Positions 18,154 to 27,301 of a DNA stretch of 64,000 bases are shown here, piece by piece; position 1 is the stretch's first letter, and each line of letters begins with the position of its first letter. The translations under genes and the position numbers were made by a program. The stretch covers positions 1 to 64,000 of the forward strand of contig JAFVDI010000003.1 in NCBI GenBank assembly GCA_017478485.1, written 5' to 3'. The stretch is from Clostridiales bacterium (lineage in GTDB: Bacteria > Bacillota > Clostridia > Saccharofermentanales > Saccharofermentanaceae). The notes under the pieces are model-generated. The model saw only the letters and a program-made list of their open reading frames with translations. It made no database searches and was not told the origin of the DNA.

Positions 18154-18182
18154 ACATATTTGATTGTGTAAAAAACACGGAG

Positions 18183-18210
18183 AAGGACATGCTCAGGCAT
18201 GTCCTTTTTT
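18183..18210 (+). terminator. intrinsic terminator
   Basis: AAGGACATGC (18183-18192), loop TCAG, GCATGTCCTT (18197-18206) and a T run. It closes the two-gene XRE unit. Confidence 0.85.
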
Positions 18211-18358
18211 ATCCGGAACGCGGGCAAAATCACTCGAAATTGCGGTAATTCAATGACAAAAAGGTTACAAAAGCCTTATTTACCGCACTTTTGCGCAAAA
18301 ATGAACGGGCCCGATGCTAAAATAAAGTAACTTTCGACTTATATAAGGAGGATTGGAT

Positions 18359-19615
18359 TTGTATAAGGCACTGGCCAAGATCTTATGCGGAGTCATTAGT
18401 GCGTCCTGCACACTTGGATTCCTCAATATAGATGAACGCAATCCGGAGGATGAGAAGATCAACCTCCAGAGTCCGTCGCTCGTCTATGTAAGCATGGCCG
18501 GAAGATATGCCAACGCCGACGTTATTGCAAAGCAGGAAGAAGCTGACCGTCTGGCTGAAGAAGCAGATACAGAGGAAGAGGCAGCTGCAGCACGAATATA
18601 CAATTCCGAATTCTTCGATCTTGATAACTACACCATTACCGCGCCGGTAAACTACGAGGAGATCGCAGACAAGATCCGCGGCACGGAAGATGATGACGAC
18701 AAGGAGAATTACGACGGTAATTCGCTTTGGGTAAAGCATCCTGCAAAAGTTTACGCCCAGGCCAGCACGAGCTCCAAAGTCGTAGCCAATTTGGGCAAGG
18801 GTACAAAGCTTATCAGGATCTCCTATTCAGGAGAGTGGTCTTATGTAAGGCTTTCAAACGGCGTGAAGTGCTATTTGCCTTCATCAGAGCTGTCAGCCAA
18901 GAAGGTTGCCACACCTACGCCGACTCCTACGCCTACTCCGACACCCAAGCCGAAGAAGAAAAAGCCTACGCGTAAGCCGACACCCAAGGTCACATCTAAG
19001 TCATACAATACAACGGTCTATGCTGCCACATCCATAATTGCGCGCAGCGGCCCCGGCATCTCATATTCAAAGGTTACGACATTAAAGTCAGGGACAGCAA
19101 TTAAGGTTGTCGCAAAGACGAGCAACGGCTGGTACAAGTCAGACAAAGGTTGGTATGTTCTGGGTTCGGTAACATCAAGCAAAGCACCGTCAGCCAAGAA
19201 GGCTACGCCTACACCTAAGCCATCAACGTCTTCTTCTGTTAAGAGGGGAGACAAGTCCGGCGGTTTTGCGAAGTACATCAGAAGCTTTGTAGGCTGCAGA
19301 TATGTTTCCGGAGGAGCTTCTCCGTCCGGTTTCGACTGCTCCGGATTCACGATGTATTGCTATAAGAATTACTATAAGATCAAGCTTCCTCACGGAGCTA
19401 ATATGCAGACTAAGTATGGTAAGAAGGTAAGTTTTGACAGCATGCAGGTTGGGGACATCATCTATTTCGATCACGATCACAACGGCAAGGCCGATCACGT
19501 CGGACTTTATGTCGGAAGCGGTGAAATGGTGCATGCTTCAGGAGTTAAGACAGGCGTTAAATGCGTCAATGTCAGCAAACTCAAGGATGTTTTGATGGTA
19601 AGAAGGATACTTTGA
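18359..19615 (+). CDS. exported NlpC/P60 peptidoglycan hydrolase with two SH3-like domains
   Basis: A 418-residue wall hydrolase. A short hydrophobic N-terminus (ALAKILCGVISASCTLGFL) acts as export signal. Residues 36-110 form a segment shared with the next gene (LQSPSLVY, RLAEEADTE, YTITAPVNYEEIAD). SH3-like domains lie at about 122-178 and 217-272, joined by a TPTP/KPK linker. The C-terminal NlpC/P60 domain has Cys327 in GFDCSGF, His380 in KADHVGLYVG and His392 in MVHAS. It cuts gamma-D-Glu-diamino acid links in wall peptides. TTG 18359, 8 bases after AAGGAG, is preferred over TTG 18353, which is too close. Confidence 0.9.
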   Translation: MYKALAKILCGVISASCTLGFLNIDERNPEDEKINLQSPSLVYVSMAGRYANADVIAKQEEADRLAEEADTEEEAAAARIYNSEFFDLDNYTITAPVNYEEIADKIRGTEDDDDKENYDGNSLWVKHPAKVYAQASTSSKVVANLGKGTKLIRISYSGEWSYVRLSNGVKCYLPSSELSAKKVATPTPTPTPTPTPKPKKKKPTRKPTPKVTSKSYNTTVYAATSIIARSGPGISYSKVTTLKSGTAIKVVAKTSNGWYKSDKGWYVLGSVTSSKAPSAKKATPTPKPSTSSSVKRGDKSGGFAKYIRSFVGCRYVSGGASPSGFDCSGFTMYCYKNYYKIKLPHGANMQTKYGKKVSFDSMQVGDIIYFDHDHNGKADHVGLYVGSGEMVHASGVKTGVKCVNVSKLKDVLMVRRIL

Positions 19616-20848
19616 TTGAAAAAACGTACACTTAAAATTTTCACAGCAGTTTTGACAGCGGTAACTACGCTGACGCTTTTGGATCTTGGCGGAGGAAAGG
19701 GAGCACAGAACGATATCAAGCTCCAGAGCCCCTCGCTTGTATATGCCACTGTTTCCAACAGGTTTTCAAATGCAAACGTGTTTGGAAGCGAGGATGAAAG
19801 GGAAGCTGCCGAGCGTTTGGCTGAGGAAGCTGACACCGAAGATGAGAGCGATCTCGTCAGACTTACTAATCCGAATGTTTTTAATCTCGATGATTATACG
19901 ATCACGGCTCCTGCGAACTACGAGGAGATCGCCGACAGAGTCCGCGGTGAGGAAACTGATGACGGCAATGATGAGAAATATGACGGTAAATATATCTGGA
20001 CCAAGGATTCCGTAACCAAGGTATATGCTTCTCCGAATGCTTCAGGAAAGCCTATAGCCACATTTAAGAGGGGTACAAAGGTTATCCGTATTTCCTATTC
20101 GGGAGACTGGTCTTATGTCAGAGTCAACGGAAGCAGGAAGGGTTACATCCTTACTTCTACTGTTTCAACTAAGAAGGTAAACACTCCGACTCCTACACCG
20201 AAGCAATCGAAATACTACATTCCGCAGCCTAAGAAGAATTGCGTATACATTTTAGGAGATCTTGTCTACGCGCGTTCGGGTCCGGGAATAAACTATCCCA
20301 AACAGGCGTCTTACAGGCGAGGAACAGAGATCGTTGTTGTTTCGACGACTAATGGATGGATAAAGACAGACAAGGGATATTATATTAAGAAGAGCCTCAC
20401 TGTTGATTATCCGATCACATGGGACAAAAAGAAAGCTACACCTACGCCTACCCCTAAGCCTACCAGAGCCCAGCTCAGATTTATGAAGCTTTCCGGCTTC
20501 GTAAGATACGTTGGCGGCTATGTGGGATGCAGATATGTTTATGGCGGCTCAACGCCTTCTGGATTCGACTGCTCCGGTTTCAGCATGTATTGCTACTACA
20601 GATACTACGGCATCAAGCTTCCTCATGGTGCGAACATGCAGATGCACCGCGGTAGAAAAGTCAGTCTTAAGGCTCTTCAGGCAGGCGATCTGATCTTCTT
20701 CGATCACGATCATAACGGCAAGGCTGATCACGTCGGAATCTATGTCGGCGGAGGCAAGATGGTTCATGCATCCAATCCGAGAACCGGCGTAGTCAAAGTA
20801 TCCCTGGCGGGAAGGAAAGACGTTTTAGCTGCCAGAAGATATATCTGA
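19616..20848 (+). CDS. exported NlpC/P60 peptidoglycan hydrolase, tandem paralogue
   Basis: A 410-residue paralogue of the gene it directly follows, starting at TTG immediately after the upstream TGA. Order: signal (TLKIFTAVLTAVTTLTLLD), the shared LQSPSLVY/RLAEEADTE/YTITAPANYEEIAD module, an SH3-like domain (about 120-180), a short TPTPKQ linker, a second SH3-like domain (ILGDLVYARSGPGINYPKQ), and NlpC/P60 with GFDCSGF, KADHVGIYVGG and MVHAS. The linkers differ most between the copies while the catalytic domains stay close, which fits duplication followed by linker change. Confidence 0.9.
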   Translation: MKKRTLKIFTAVLTAVTTLTLLDLGGGKGAQNDIKLQSPSLVYATVSNRFSNANVFGSEDEREAAERLAEEADTEDESDLVRLTNPNVFNLDDYTITAPANYEEIADRVRGEETDDGNDEKYDGKYIWTKDSVTKVYASPNASGKPIATFKRGTKVIRISYSGDWSYVRVNGSRKGYILTSTVSTKKVNTPTPTPKQSKYYIPQPKKNCVYILGDLVYARSGPGINYPKQASYRRGTEIVVVSTTNGWIKTDKGYYIKKSLTVDYPITWDKKKATPTPTPKPTRAQLRFMKLSGFVRYVGGYVGCRYVYGGSTPSGFDCSGFSMYCYYRYYGIKLPHGANMQMHRGRKVSLKALQAGDLIFFDHDHNGKADHVGIYVGGGKMVHASNPRTGVVKVSLAGRKDVLAARRYI

Positions 20849-20862
20849 TGCTCTAAAAGCCG

Positions 20863-22164
20863 TCAGATCTCTGAAGACATTCTCTTAATAGTTTCGGTAA
20901 TGACATCGATGTCTGCCTCGAAATCGGACAGACTTCTGGATTCGTTTGCCTGGTGGCATACATCTTCCTGCCATGGGGCCTGAAGACCGAAAGCGATGGT
21001 GTTGGGGATATGGCGTGCATACGTTCCTCCGCCTATTGCCAGAGGCTCGGAGTACTTTTCGCGGAATGATTCTTCAAAGCCCGAATACTTGGACATGTTT
21101 TCGTTCCAGACATCTGTCAGGATCTTTATCTCGGGTGAATTCTTATCCATGCATACAGGAGCCATGGCGCTTCTTGTGGAAGCGCTCAAACCGTATTTTC
21201 CCGCAAGTTCAGAGATGTGAGCCGTTATCTTTTCCATGTCGTAAGAGATGGGGCATCTGACATCGATTATGAGCGATTCAAGATCACGGGTGCATTTAAG
21301 GATGGAAGGATTTGCGGTTACCGTTCCCGATTCGTCTTTGACGGTGCAGCCCGTGTACTCGTAGGAAGCGCAGGGAACAAGCTCATTGTTGATGAAATCG
21401 AGCATCGGTGACTTCTTGAAGTCGAATCCTTCTTGGGTAAGCTTTTTGCAGAGCTCGAAGATCGCGTTTACGCCAAGTTCGGGCTTTGACGCATGTGCCG
21501 TACGTCCCTCTGCGGAAGTCTTTCCGTTGCCGTAAGATACCCATGCCGAAGCCGGTACCATGTTTGCGGCGCTTCCGCCTGCCGCGGAAACCAAAGAAGC
21601 GGGACCTGAGACTTTTATGTTCATGATGCCTTTTTCGGCATAGATGACAGGAAATTCGGCATCAGGAGTTATTGCAAAAGTCGGGATCTCGCCATGCTCG
21701 GCATAGTATTCCACACATGAACATGTACGCTCCTCATCGGTTCCGAGAATGAGCCTTACACGGCAGGGAAGATCGAATCCGGATTCGAGAAGTCTTTTCA
21801 TTGAGAAGAATGCCGCGGCAGCGGGACCTTTGTCGTCAACAATTCCGCGGCCCTTGAAATACTTTCCGTTGAATGTGAGATCAAAAGGGTCTGTCTGCCA
21901 GCCGTCACCTGCGGGGACAACATCAAGATGACATACGATTCCGAACATCTTAGGCGATGATTCGGGACCTATCTCACACCAGCCGACACGGCCGTCTAAT
22001 ATACCTGTTCTCATGCCGCATTCTTCCGCGCGTCCGAGAAAGAATTCCAGTGCCTCGTAAGGGCCTTCGCCATAAGGCTTTCCGGGGACCGGATCTCCTC
22101 CGGTGCTTTCGATCGAGATCAGTTTTCTTAAGAATTCGAATTCATAAACTGTAAGAACTGCCAT
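20863..22164 (-). CDS. M20-family dipeptidase (PepV-like)
   Basis: A 433-residue zinc-dependent cytosolic peptidase. Metal and catalytic motifs: VCHLDVVPAGDGW (His and Asp near 67-69), FKGRGIVDDKGPAAAAFF (bridging Asp), LGTDEERTCSCVEYYAEHG (catalytic Glu-Glu) and the C-terminal IGGGTYARHIPNTIAFG. The lid domain lies between. By family it hydrolyses dipeptides, including D-Ala-containing or beta-Ala ones. ATG 22164 is chosen with GGGGGAAA upstream; the longer frame extends through the promoter. Convergent with the NlpC genes at a 14-base gap. Confidence 0.9.
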   Translation of the reverse strand: MAVLTVYEFEFLRKLISIESTGGDPVPGKPYGEGPYEALEFFLGRAEECGMRTGILDGRVGWCEIGPESSPKMFGIVCHLDVVPAGDGWQTDPFDLTFNGKYFKGRGIVDDKGPAAAAFFSMKRLLESGFDLPCRVRLILGTDEERTCSCVEYYAEHGEIPTFAITPDAEFPVIYAEKGIMNIKVSGPASLVSAAGGSAANMVPASAWVSYGNGKTSAEGRTAHASKPELGVNAIFELCKKLTQEGFDFKKSPMLDFINNELVPCASYEYTGCTVKDESGTVTANPSILKCTRDLESLIIDVRCPISYDMEKITAHISELAGKYGLSASTRSAMAPVCMDKNSPEIKILTDVWNENMSKYSGFEESFREKYSEPLAIGGGTYARHIPNTIAFGLQAPWQEDVCHQANESRSLSDFEADIDVITETIKRMSSEI

Positions 22165-22255
22165 AGTATTTCCCCCGGTATCTTTGCTGATTCTATAATA
22201 CAGCAAAATATGTGTATTCAAGCATAAGATGCCACGGCTTTGCCTATCAGATTTT

Positions 22256-22283
22256 TTGATAATTTGCTTTTTTATTATATAAT
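22256..22283 (+). promoter_or_regulatory. promoter directly abutting the vanZ-like start codon
   Basis: TTGATA (22256-22261), 16 bases, then TATAAT (22278-22283). Only six bases (CGCTTC) separate the -10 from the ATG at 22290, the normal distance to a transcription start, so the predicted mRNA begins at the A of the ATG. Confidence 0.6.
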
Positions 22284-22289
22284 CGCTTC

Positions 22290-22895
22290 ATGGAATTTTT
22301 GATTCGGGACATTCTTGAATACATTAACGGTGCGATTACCTGCGCGATGAAGGATCCCGCAGCTACTCTGCTCGTTCTGATGTTTCTTCTGCTGGTAATA
22401 ATCACACCCGGCAGGAAGAATGTCGAAAAGGTCCTTATCCTTCTTATCACGTGTTTCATTTATCTCATTCTTACGTCGAACGTGCTTGCCAGAACGTATA
22501 TCTATGCTTACAGAAGATATTCGTTTCAGCTTTTCACCGGCGACTTTTATGAGATGCTTGAGAATATCCTTTTGTTCTTCCCTTTGGGAATGCTCATGTG
22601 CGGACTTGATTTCAATACGACGCCCGTGCACTTTTCAAAGGAAAGAAAATCGTACCGGTTCATCAGGTTCATTATCAGCATGGCCTTTGCCGGCATATTT
22701 ACGTGTGTTATCGAGCTGCTCCAGTTCTATTTGAGGGTCGGCGTCTTTACGCTCGACGACCTCCTTTGCAATACGACCGGTGCGGCTTTGGGTTACGGTA
22801 TCGTTTTTGCCGTCGTAATGATCGTGCGCAAGATCAAGAAGGGCAAAAGCGAAACGGGAACAGAGAAGTTAAATGAGCAGCGGAAAAACGCATGA
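22290..22895 (+). CDS. VanZ-family membrane protein
   Basis: A 201-residue protein with about five membrane helices. The VanZ core is recognisable as FYEMLENILLFFPLGMLMCG, then GIFTCVIELLQFYLRVGVFTLDDLLCNTTGAALGYGI, with the E-x-x-Q-x-F and D-x-x-x-N-x-x-G signatures. VanZ of Enterococcus gives low-level teicoplanin resistance; most homologues have no proven role. No ribosome site precedes the ATG. It overlaps the LCP gene by 23 bases, so the two are translated together. Confidence 0.85.
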   Translation: MEFLIRDILEYINGAITCAMKDPAATLLVLMFLLLVIITPGRKNVEKVLILLITCFIYLILTSNVLARTYIYAYRRYSFQLFTGDFYEMLENILLFFPLGMLMCGLDFNTTPVHFSKERKSYRFIRFIISMAFAGIFTCVIELLQFYLRVGVFTLDDLLCNTTGAALGYGIVFAVVMIVRKIKKGKSETGTEKLNEQRKNA

Positions 22896-24453
22896 AAACG
22901 GCACCGGCGGACTCTGGAAAGCGTTCGCTGCTATAGTATTTCTCATCCAGGCAATTGCATCTGCGATCCTTTGCGTAAGGGCTTTTTCGCTCGGCATGAT
23001 CCCTGACAAATATCTCTTTGGGCTTGTTATAGCGATGTGGATCCTTCTGATGGTTACCGCACTTCTTTTGTTTGTGGGAGTAAGGCGCCCGGTTTCAGCA
23101 TCATTTATTGTTAAGCGCCTGTTTGCATTACTTCTTGCCGCATTTGTCTGCTTTACGAGCATGACAGGTTATAAGGCCCTGAGCAGCGTCAGGACTGCCG
23201 TTAACGAGGTGGTGGCAGATAAGACCGCATCAGGGGAAGCGATCGTTTCTACGATGAATCTTTACGTTGCCGCAAAGGACAGGGCGAGAAGCTCATCCGA
23301 CTGCAAGAGCTATGTGATAGGAATAGCATCAGGGGAGAATGTAAGGAGTTCAAAAGCTGCCCTGAACAAGCTGTCAATGGAGACAGGCACGGCTGTCCGG
23401 TCGAAGGAATACGCTTCCGAAGAGGATCTGATACTGGCTCTCTACAGAGGAACGCTTCAGGCGGTCATAATCAGTTCGGCAAAGGCGGAAGTGCTTTCTG
23501 ATACAGAAGAATTCGAGGGCTTTACCGGCAAGGTGAGACTGATAAAAGAATACGATATCACCGAAGCTGACCTTGAATTCATACCCGGCAAAGAGGGTGA
23601 AACATCAGAGACTGAAGCGACAAATCCCATTCAGAGCGAACAGGCCGTTGAAGGAGGCATCACAACGACGCCGTTCATTCTTTATGTAAGCGGTTCTGAC
23701 ACAAGGAACAAGCAGTTCAGGACCTCCAGGAGTGATGTAAACATCCTCATGGTGGTAAATCCCAATACCAAGCAGATCCTTTTGCTCAATACGCCGCGCG
23801 ACTATTACATTCCCAACCCCAAGAGCACCGAAGGCGAACGCGACAAGCTCACGCATCTCGGCCTCTATGGTGTCGGATGCTCCATGCAGGGCCTGGGTGA
23901 CCTTTACGGCTGTACTGTCAATTATTCCGTGCAGATCAATTTTACGGGCCTTGAGACGCTGGTCGATGAATTAGGCGGCATTACTGTCGATAATCCGCAG
24001 GCGTTCAAGGCATATAACGGGACAAGTTTCAAAAAGGGCAAGATCAGCCTTAACGGCAAGGAGGCTCTGGCTTACGCAAGGGAACGTCATTCGTTCACTT
24101 CAGGCGACAACATGCGCGGACAGAACCAGATGCGCATTATCACGGCGATAATCAACAAAGCCACGTCATCCAAATCGAAGGTCCTGATGAATTACAGCGG
24201 GATATTGAAAGCGCTCTCCGGTATGTTCAAGACCAGCGTTCCGTCATCTGATATCGAAAAACTGGTCAAGATGCAGCTTAATGACATGGCGCAGTGGAAG
24301 ATAACCTCATATGCCGTTACCGGAAAGAACGGCTCTGAGACCACATATTCTTCTCCCAACTATAAGGCTTACGTCATGCTGCCTGACGACAGGGCTGTTG
24401 CCGAGGCTGCTTTCAGGATCAGGAAGGTCATGGACGGAAAAACTCTAAAATAA
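22873..24453 (+). CDS. LytR-CpsA-Psr (LCP) family wall-polymer ligase
   Basis: A 526-residue membrane-anchored enzyme. Three or so N-terminal helices (to about residue 100), a linker domain (about 120-230), and the LCP domain starting at SRSDVNILMVVNPNTKQILLLNTPRDYYIP, with the conserved D-x-x-R-D/R residues, SVQINFTGLETLVDELGGI and ALAYARERHSFTSGDNMRGQNQM. Family members transfer phospho-linked polymers such as teichoic acid or capsule from lipid carriers to peptidoglycan. The neighbouring NlpC/P60 hydrolases fit an envelope-maintenance cluster. Confidence 0.9.
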   Translation: MSSGKTHENGTGGLWKAFAAIVFLIQAIASAILCVRAFSLGMIPDKYLFGLVIAMWILLMVTALLLFVGVRRPVSASFIVKRLFALLLAAFVCFTSMTGYKALSSVRTAVNEVVADKTASGEAIVSTMNLYVAAKDRARSSSDCKSYVIGIASGENVRSSKAALNKLSMETGTAVRSKEYASEEDLILALYRGTLQAVIISSAKAEVLSDTEEFEGFTGKVRLIKEYDITEADLEFIPGKEGETSETEATNPIQSEQAVEGGITTTPFILYVSGSDTRNKQFRTSRSDVNILMVVNPNTKQILLLNTPRDYYIPNPKSTEGERDKLTHLGLYGVGCSMQGLGDLYGCTVNYSVQINFTGLETLVDELGGITVDNPQAFKAYNGTSFKKGKISLNGKEALAYARERHSFTSGDNMRGQNQMRIITAIINKATSSKSKVLMNYSGILKALSGMFKTSVPSSDIEKLVKMQLNDMAQWKITSYAVTGKNGSETTYSSPNYKAYVMLPDDRAVAEAAFRIRKVMDGKTLK

Positions 24454-24528
24454 TATATATTAATAATATTAAAACCGGGCTCTTTGTAGTATGATATTTG
24501 AACAACTGTTTTTATAGGAGATGTTCAA

Positions 24529-26283
24529 ATGAAAGAACTAATGCTGGGTAATAAGGCCGTAGCAAGAGGCCTTTACGAGGCGGGAGTCGCCGTCGCAAGC
24601 TCTTATCCCGGAACACCGTCAACAGAGACCACAGAAGAGGCTGCCAAGTTCGAAGAGATCTACTGCGAATGGGCACCTAACGAGAAGGTCGCAATGGAGA
24701 CTGCATTCGGTGCATCAAGGGCCGGCAAGAGATCTTACTGCGCAATGAAGCACGTTGGACTTAACGTTGCTGCAGATCCGCTCTTTACAATGAGCTACAC
24801 GGGCGTTAATGCCGGTATGGTAATACTCGTTGCAGACGATCCGGGCATGCATTCATCACAGAACGAGCAGGATTCAAGACACTATGCCATCGCGGCAAAG
24901 ATGCCTATGCTTGAACCTGCTGATTCTCAGGAAGCCAAGGATTTCGTCATTGCGGCTTACGATATTTCAGAGCAGTTCGATACACCCGTACTTATCAAGA
25001 TGTGCACGAGAGTTGCTCACTCCCAGTCCGTAGTCGAGCTCGGCTCAAGGACTGAGGTTGCCGTTAAGCCTTATGTTAAGGATGCGGGCAAGTATGTAAT
25101 GGTTCCTGCAAATGCCAAGAAGCGTCACCCGATCGTTGAGGAGAGGACGCAGAAGCTTATCGAATTTGCCGAGACATCTTCTCTTAACCGCGTGGAAGAT
25201 GGTTCTGATACATCAATGGGTATCATCACATCCTCAACTTCATATCAGTACGTCAAGGAAGTATTCGGAGACAAGTATCCGGTCCTCAAGATCGGCCTTA
25301 TCAATCCGCTTCCTGTCAAGCTGATCAAGGATTTCGCCGCTAAGGTCGGCAAGCTCGTTGTTGTTGAAGAACTTGATCCCATCATCGAGACACACTGCAG
25401 GACATTAGGCCTTGAGGTAACGGGCAAGGATGTATTCCCGCTCATCGACGAGTTCTCACAGGGTCTCATCGCTACAAAGCTCGGGCTCCCGGAGAAGCCT
25501 GCATGCAAGCCGATCGAAGGACTTCCGGGAAGACCTCCGGCCATGTGCGCAGGATGCCCTCACAGAGGCATGTTCTATGTTCTTTCCAAGCTTAAGCTCA
25601 CAGTCATGGGCGACATCGGATGCTACACGTTAGGTGCTACTCCGCCGCTCTGCGCTATCGATACGACAGAGTGCATGGGCGCATCCATCAGCTCTCTGCA
25701 CGGCTTTAACAAGGCACTGGGCGCAGATGCAGAGAAGAAGACCGTTGCGGTCATCGGCGACTCGACATTCATGCATTCGGGCATGACAGGTCTTGCCAAT
25801 ATCGCATATAACCAGACAAATTCAACTGTCATCATCCTTGATAACTCCATCACGGGTATGACAGGACACCAGCAGAATCCTACGACCGGATATAACCTCA
25901 GAGGTGACCCGGCAGGAAAGATCGATCTCGAAGCTCTTGTACGTGCAATGGGCATCAACAGGGTAAGAGTGGTAGATCCTTATAACCTCGCAGAAGCTGA
26001 ACAGGCAGTTAAGGAAGAGCTTGAGGCAGAGGAACCTTCAGTCATCATCTCCAGGAGACCCTGCGCTCTTCTCAAGAAAGTCAAGCGCGGTGAGCCTATC
26101 CGGGTCAATCCCGACAAGTGCAAGTCCTGCAAGGCCTGCATGAAGCTCGGATGCCCTGCGATCTCATTCAAGGACGGTCACGCAAAGGTCGACGTAACCC
26201 AGTGCTTCGGCTGCAAGGTCTGCAGCGAGCTCTGCAAGTTCGGTGCTTTTGAGACTTTGAACGGGGAGGCAATCACATGGTAA
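24529..26283 (+). CDS. iorA: indolepyruvate:ferredoxin oxidoreductase, alpha subunit
   Basis: A 584-residue thiamine-diphosphate enzyme that oxidatively decarboxylates aryl pyruvates to aryl-acetyl-CoA with ferredoxin. Seen: the N-terminal pyrimidine-binding domain (YEAGVAVASSYPGTPSTE), the PP domain with PPAMCAGCPHRGMFY, GDIGCYTLG and GDSTFMHSGMTGLANIAYNQ (the GDS-x(n)-N thiamine-diphosphate motif), and a C-terminal ferredoxin domain holding two 4Fe-4S sets, CKSCKACMKLGC and CFGCKVCSELC. TAGGAG precedes the ATG. The stop overlaps iorB by 7 bases. Confidence 0.95.
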   Translation: MKELMLGNKAVARGLYEAGVAVASSYPGTPSTETTEEAAKFEEIYCEWAPNEKVAMETAFGASRAGKRSYCAMKHVGLNVAADPLFTMSYTGVNAGMVILVADDPGMHSSQNEQDSRHYAIAAKMPMLEPADSQEAKDFVIAAYDISEQFDTPVLIKMCTRVAHSQSVVELGSRTEVAVKPYVKDAGKYVMVPANAKKRHPIVEERTQKLIEFAETSSLNRVEDGSDTSMGIITSSTSYQYVKEVFGDKYPVLKIGLINPLPVKLIKDFAAKVGKLVVVEELDPIIETHCRTLGLEVTGKDVFPLIDEFSQGLIATKLGLPEKPACKPIEGLPGRPPAMCAGCPHRGMFYVLSKLKLTVMGDIGCYTLGATPPLCAIDTTECMGASISSLHGFNKALGADAEKKTVAVIGDSTFMHSGMTGLANIAYNQTNSTVIILDNSITGMTGHQQNPTTGYNLRGDPAGKIDLEALVRAMGINRVRVVDPYNLAEAEQAVKEELEAEEPSVIISRRPCALLKKVKRGEPIRVNPDKCKSCKACMKLGCPAISFKDGHAKVDVTQCFGCKVCSELCKFGAFETLNGEAITW

Positions 26284-26852
26284 CAAGCATAATGATAGTA
26301 GGCGTAGGCGGACAGGGTTCGCTTCTCGCAAGTAAGTTATTGGGCAGAGCCGCTATGGACAAGGGCTACGACGTAAAGGTCTCAGAGGTTCACGGAATGA
26401 GCCAGAGAGGCGGAAGCGTTGTAACTTACGTCAAGTTCGGCGACAAGGTCAATTCACCCATCATCGACAAGGGTGAGGCTGATTACATTATCTCCTTCGA
26501 GCTTCTCGAGGCTGCTAGATATGTCCAGTTCCTCAAACCCGGCGGACAGATCGTAACCAACTCACAGCAGATCGATCCTATGCCCGTCATCGCCGGCACG
26601 GCAGAGTATCCTACGGAGCTCATTTCCAAGATGGAAGCATCCGGCGCCAAGGTCGATGCGATCGATGCTCTTACGATCGCCGAGAAGGCAGGTTCTTCAA
26701 AGGCTACCAATATCGTCCTCATGGGCGTTTTCTCGAAGTACATCAAAGAGATAAGCAAGGAAGAGTGGATCAAGGCTGTCGAGGCTTCGGTTCCCGCCAA
26801 GTTCCTTGAACTTAACATGAAGGCTTTCGAGATGGGACTTGCAGCAGAATAA
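26277..26852 (+). CDS. iorB: indolepyruvate:ferredoxin oxidoreductase, beta subunit
   Basis: A 191-residue gamma-type oxidoreductase domain that completes the IorAB enzyme and binds CoA. Seen: MIVGVGGQGSLLASKLLGRAA, the signature of the POR gamma/IorB family, and SEVHGMSQRGGSVVTYVKFG. It starts inside the end of iorA. With iorA it turns indole-, phenyl- or hydroxyphenyl-pyruvate into the aryl-acetyl-CoA. Confidence 0.95.
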   Translation: MVTSIMIVGVGGQGSLLASKLLGRAAMDKGYDVKVSEVHGMSQRGGSVVTYVKFGDKVNSPIIDKGEADYIISFELLEAARYVQFLKPGGQIVTNSQQIDPMPVIAGTAEYPTELISKMEASGAKVDAIDALTIAEKAGSSKATNIVLMGVFSKYIKEISKEEWIKAVEASVPAKFLELNMKAFEMGLAAE

Positions 26853-26860
26853 GGTATCTT

Positions 26861-27274
26861 ATGGCGAATACTATTGAGGAAGTCAGGAAGTTTTTCGAAG
26901 GTGACAAATACGCTGTTGAAGCAACCGGAATAGTCATCGAAAAGGCTGAAAAAGGTCACAGCACCGTGAGCCTGGAACCTGACGGCAGACACTTAAATGC
27001 CGTCGGCGGGCTTATGGGCGCGGTGTATTACACACTGGCCGATTTTGCTTTTGCCGTTGCTGAGAACTGCGTTCTCGATTCCGAAACGGTAACTGTTACA
27101 CAGACTGCTCAGATCAATTTCCTGAGGCCGTGGTTTGGCGGCAAGGTTACATGCAAAGCCGATATAGTCAAGGACGGAAGATCGATCTGTCTGTACGAGA
27201 TCAAAGTCTTCGACAAGGAAGAAAAAGAACTCGCACTCATTATCGTTAACGGTTTTAAGACCGCACGCAATTAA
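26861..27274 (+). CDS. PaaI-type hotdog-fold thioesterase
   Basis: A 137-residue hotdog protein. The segment HLNAVGGLMGAVYYTLADFAFAVAENC carries the H/N-x-x-G-x-x-x-G-x-x-x-x-L-A-D signature with the catalytic Asp, and the later strands are INFLRPWFGGKVTCKADIVKDGRSICLYEIKVFD. PaaI enzymes hydrolyse ring-bearing acyl-CoA such as phenylacetyl-CoA. Between the iorAB and paaK genes, it could release the free aryl acid from the IorAB product or rescue CoA. It lies 8 bases after iorB. Confidence 0.85.
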   Translation: MANTIEEVRKFFEGDKYAVEATGIVIEKAEKGHSTVSLEPDGRHLNAVGGLMGAVYYTLADFAFAVAENCVLDSETVTVTQTAQINFLRPWFGGKVTCKADIVKDGRSICLYEIKVFDKEEKELALIIVNGFKTARN

Positions 27275-27301
27275 ACATCCCGCTTAAGGAGGGACACATT
27301 T

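Noticed and set aside
18900..18990. ACTCCTACGCCTAC-type tandem DNA repeat, first thought of as a CRISPR or minisatellite
   Set aside because: It encodes the TPTPTP linker in frame and has no spacers; the same occurs at 35520-35580 in another protein.
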